This document shows positions 4,836-6,145 of a stretch of 6,145 nucleotides of DNA, in pieces. The translations under genes and the position numbers were made by a program. This stretch comes from Chloroflexota bacterium. GTDB lineage: Bacteria; Chloroflexota; Dehalococcoidia; JACQGW01. The notes under the pieces are model-generated. The model was given only the letters and a program-made list of their open reading frames with translations, did no database searches and was not told the DNA's origin. The first letter of the stretch is position 1. Every line of letters begins with the position of its first letter. The DNA is taken from assembly GCA_016199325.1 (NCBI GenBank), contig JACQGW010000275.1, positions 1-6,145 on the forward strand. Reading direction: 5' to 3'.

Positions 4836-6145
4836 CGACCTTCGGCTACGACGGCACCAGCCACCGGCTGACCACCATCACCGACGCCAACGGCCGCGTC
4901 GCCCTGACGAACACCTACGACGCCCAGGGCCGCGTCGCCACCCAGAAGGACGCACGGGGAATCCTGACCGGCCAGCAGACGACCTTCACCTACACCCTCA
5001 ACCCCACGACGACCGTCGTCACCTATCCCGCGACCTCGCTGGATCCGACGTGGCTGCCGAAAAGCGAAGACACCTACGACGGCCAGGGACGGCTCATCAG
5101 CACCATCTGGAGGCCCGTGGCCGGTGGCCTCGAGGACACGACCACGGTCTACGCCTACGACGCCGGCTCGAATCTCAGCGCCGTGACCGATGCCCGCGGC
5201 AACACGACCAACTTCTGCTACGACGTGGACTATGCAGGCGCCACCCTTCCCGGCAGCCGGGGCAACCTGACCCGGCGGATCGATCCCCCGCCGAGCCCCG
5301 GCGCCAACCGGCCGGTCACCCTGTTCCAGTACGACGCCAAGAACAACCTCATCCAGACGGTCCCGCCACTCGGAGTGAGCAGCGGCGCGGCCGTAGACTG
5401 CGCCACGAACCTGAGCGGGAGCATCGACCTCCGGTACGCGACCGACCTGGTCTACGATGCGGCGCAGACGACGCTCCTCTCGGCGGTGCGCCAGGCGACG
5501 GACCCCGACCTGGGCACGCCGACGGTCCTGACGACGACGTTCGAGTACGGCGACGCGGCCAACCCTGGCCTGGTCACCCGCGCCATTCCCCCCAGAGGCA
5601 CCGCCGGCCCCACGCCCGACTACAGCTACGCGACGAGCTTCGCCTACGGCACGAGCGGCGTGACGGCCGGAGTGCTCCTGACGACGACCGACCCGCTGGG
5701 CAACCAGACGACCTACGGCTACGACGCGGTAGGCCGCCGCACGAGCATGGTCGATCCGATGGGATACGCCCCAGGCGGCGTGCCGGCGGAGCACACCTGG
5801 CAGTGGAGCTACGACGGCGAGGACCGGGTGCGGTTCGCCAGGACGCCGCCGCCAAGCGCGGGGGGAGCCCAGCTCGTGACCGAATACCGGTACGACGTCG
5901 TCGGCAACCGTGAGGTCGTCATCGACGCCAACGGCCAGGTCACGAGGTACGGCTACGACGAGCGGGACAGCCTCCAGTACGTCGTCCAGTTCCCCGAGGC
6001 CTGGACCGACCCGGCCATCACGCCGAGCACGGCCATCACCACCGAGTATCAGTACGATGAGGGCGACAACCTCAAGCGGGTCACGCGTGCCAAAGGCGAC
6101 TCGGCGGCCGAGCGGGTGGTGGACTACGCCTACGACGGCCTGAAC
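4763..6145 (+). CDS. RHS/YD-repeat array: continuation of gene 3 in the shifted frame, cut by window edge
   Basis: From about 4763 the protein-like frame is the third of the triplet relative to the upstream part, and it stays open to the last base (6143-6145 = Asn). It has no good start codon or ribosome binding site of its own, so it is the downstream part of gene 3, joined if one base is restored near 4760-4775 (for example ACG GTN AAG gives RTVKYTYD). It contains a dozen or so YD-type units, including YTYDTNGRLWKVTD, FGYDGTSHRLTTITD, NTYDAQGRVATQKDARG, YAYDAGSNLSAVTDARGN, TYGYDAVGRRTSMVDP, YRYDVVGNREVVIDANGQ, YGYDERDSLQYVV and YQYDEGDNLKRVTRAKGD. Several units are degenerate (FQYDAKNNLIQTVPP, FEYGDAANPGLVTRAIPP). 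About 457 residues are visible, giving some 1120 for the joined protein so far. The conserved RHS core end (DPxGxxD...N-P-type) and any variable C-terminal domain are not reached. Confidence 0.85.

Noticed and set aside
4646..5794. Minus-strand open frame opposite the YD array
   Set aside because: R/V/G-rich shadow of the YD-repeat coding frame.
5050..5913. Plus-strand open frame inside the YD array region
   Set aside because: Arg/His/Pro-rich shadow; the YD motifs are in a different frame that is open from about 4763 to the window end.

Overview
The window is GC-rich (roughly two thirds G+C by eye) and coding on the + strand from about position 427 to its right edge. The pattern suggests a high-GC environmental bacterium: G-rich degenerate intergenic repeats, a GTCATGCTGAGC...GAAGCATCTCCC inverted repeat, TTTCTGG heptamer repeats between genes, and very large secreted YD-repeat proteins. 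Chloroflexota (Thermomicrobia-like) would fit, but there is no marker gene, so this is only a guess.

Positions 1-426 are non-coding. They hold three degenerate copies of a G-run repeat (1-110), a long imperfect palindrome (189-296), and the leader of the first gene with a strong Shine-Dalgarno sequence. Three collinear genes follow. Gene 1 (427-1588) encodes a surface or tail-fibre-like protein with a Tat-like signal peptide. Its reading frame is broken inside a perfect 27-bp inverted repeat that lies in the signal-peptide region. Gene 2 (1676-2785) encodes a 369-residue YD-repeat protein with a duplicated helical 'ELR' motif and no visible export signal. Gene 3 (2787 to beyond 6145) starts one base after the gene 2 stop. 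It encodes a very large protein with N-terminal hydrophobic segments, a seven-unit RCC1 beta-propeller, a DUF6531-type domain and a long array of YD/RHS repeats. One base appears to be missing near 4760-4775, which splits gene 3 into two reading frames. The YD array is still running when the window ends, so any RHS core motif, C-terminal toxin and immunity gene would lie downstream.

The spacing (87 nt, then 1 nt) and a good ribosome binding site before each gene suggest one transcription unit for an exported, cell-surface RHS system. Two frame disruptions in three genes mean either indel errors in the assembly or real decay or phase variation; the sequence alone cannot separate these. The most unusual points are the perfect hairpin at the gene 1 frame break, the RCC1 propeller ahead of an RHS shell, and the short unexported YD protein between two apparently exported ones.
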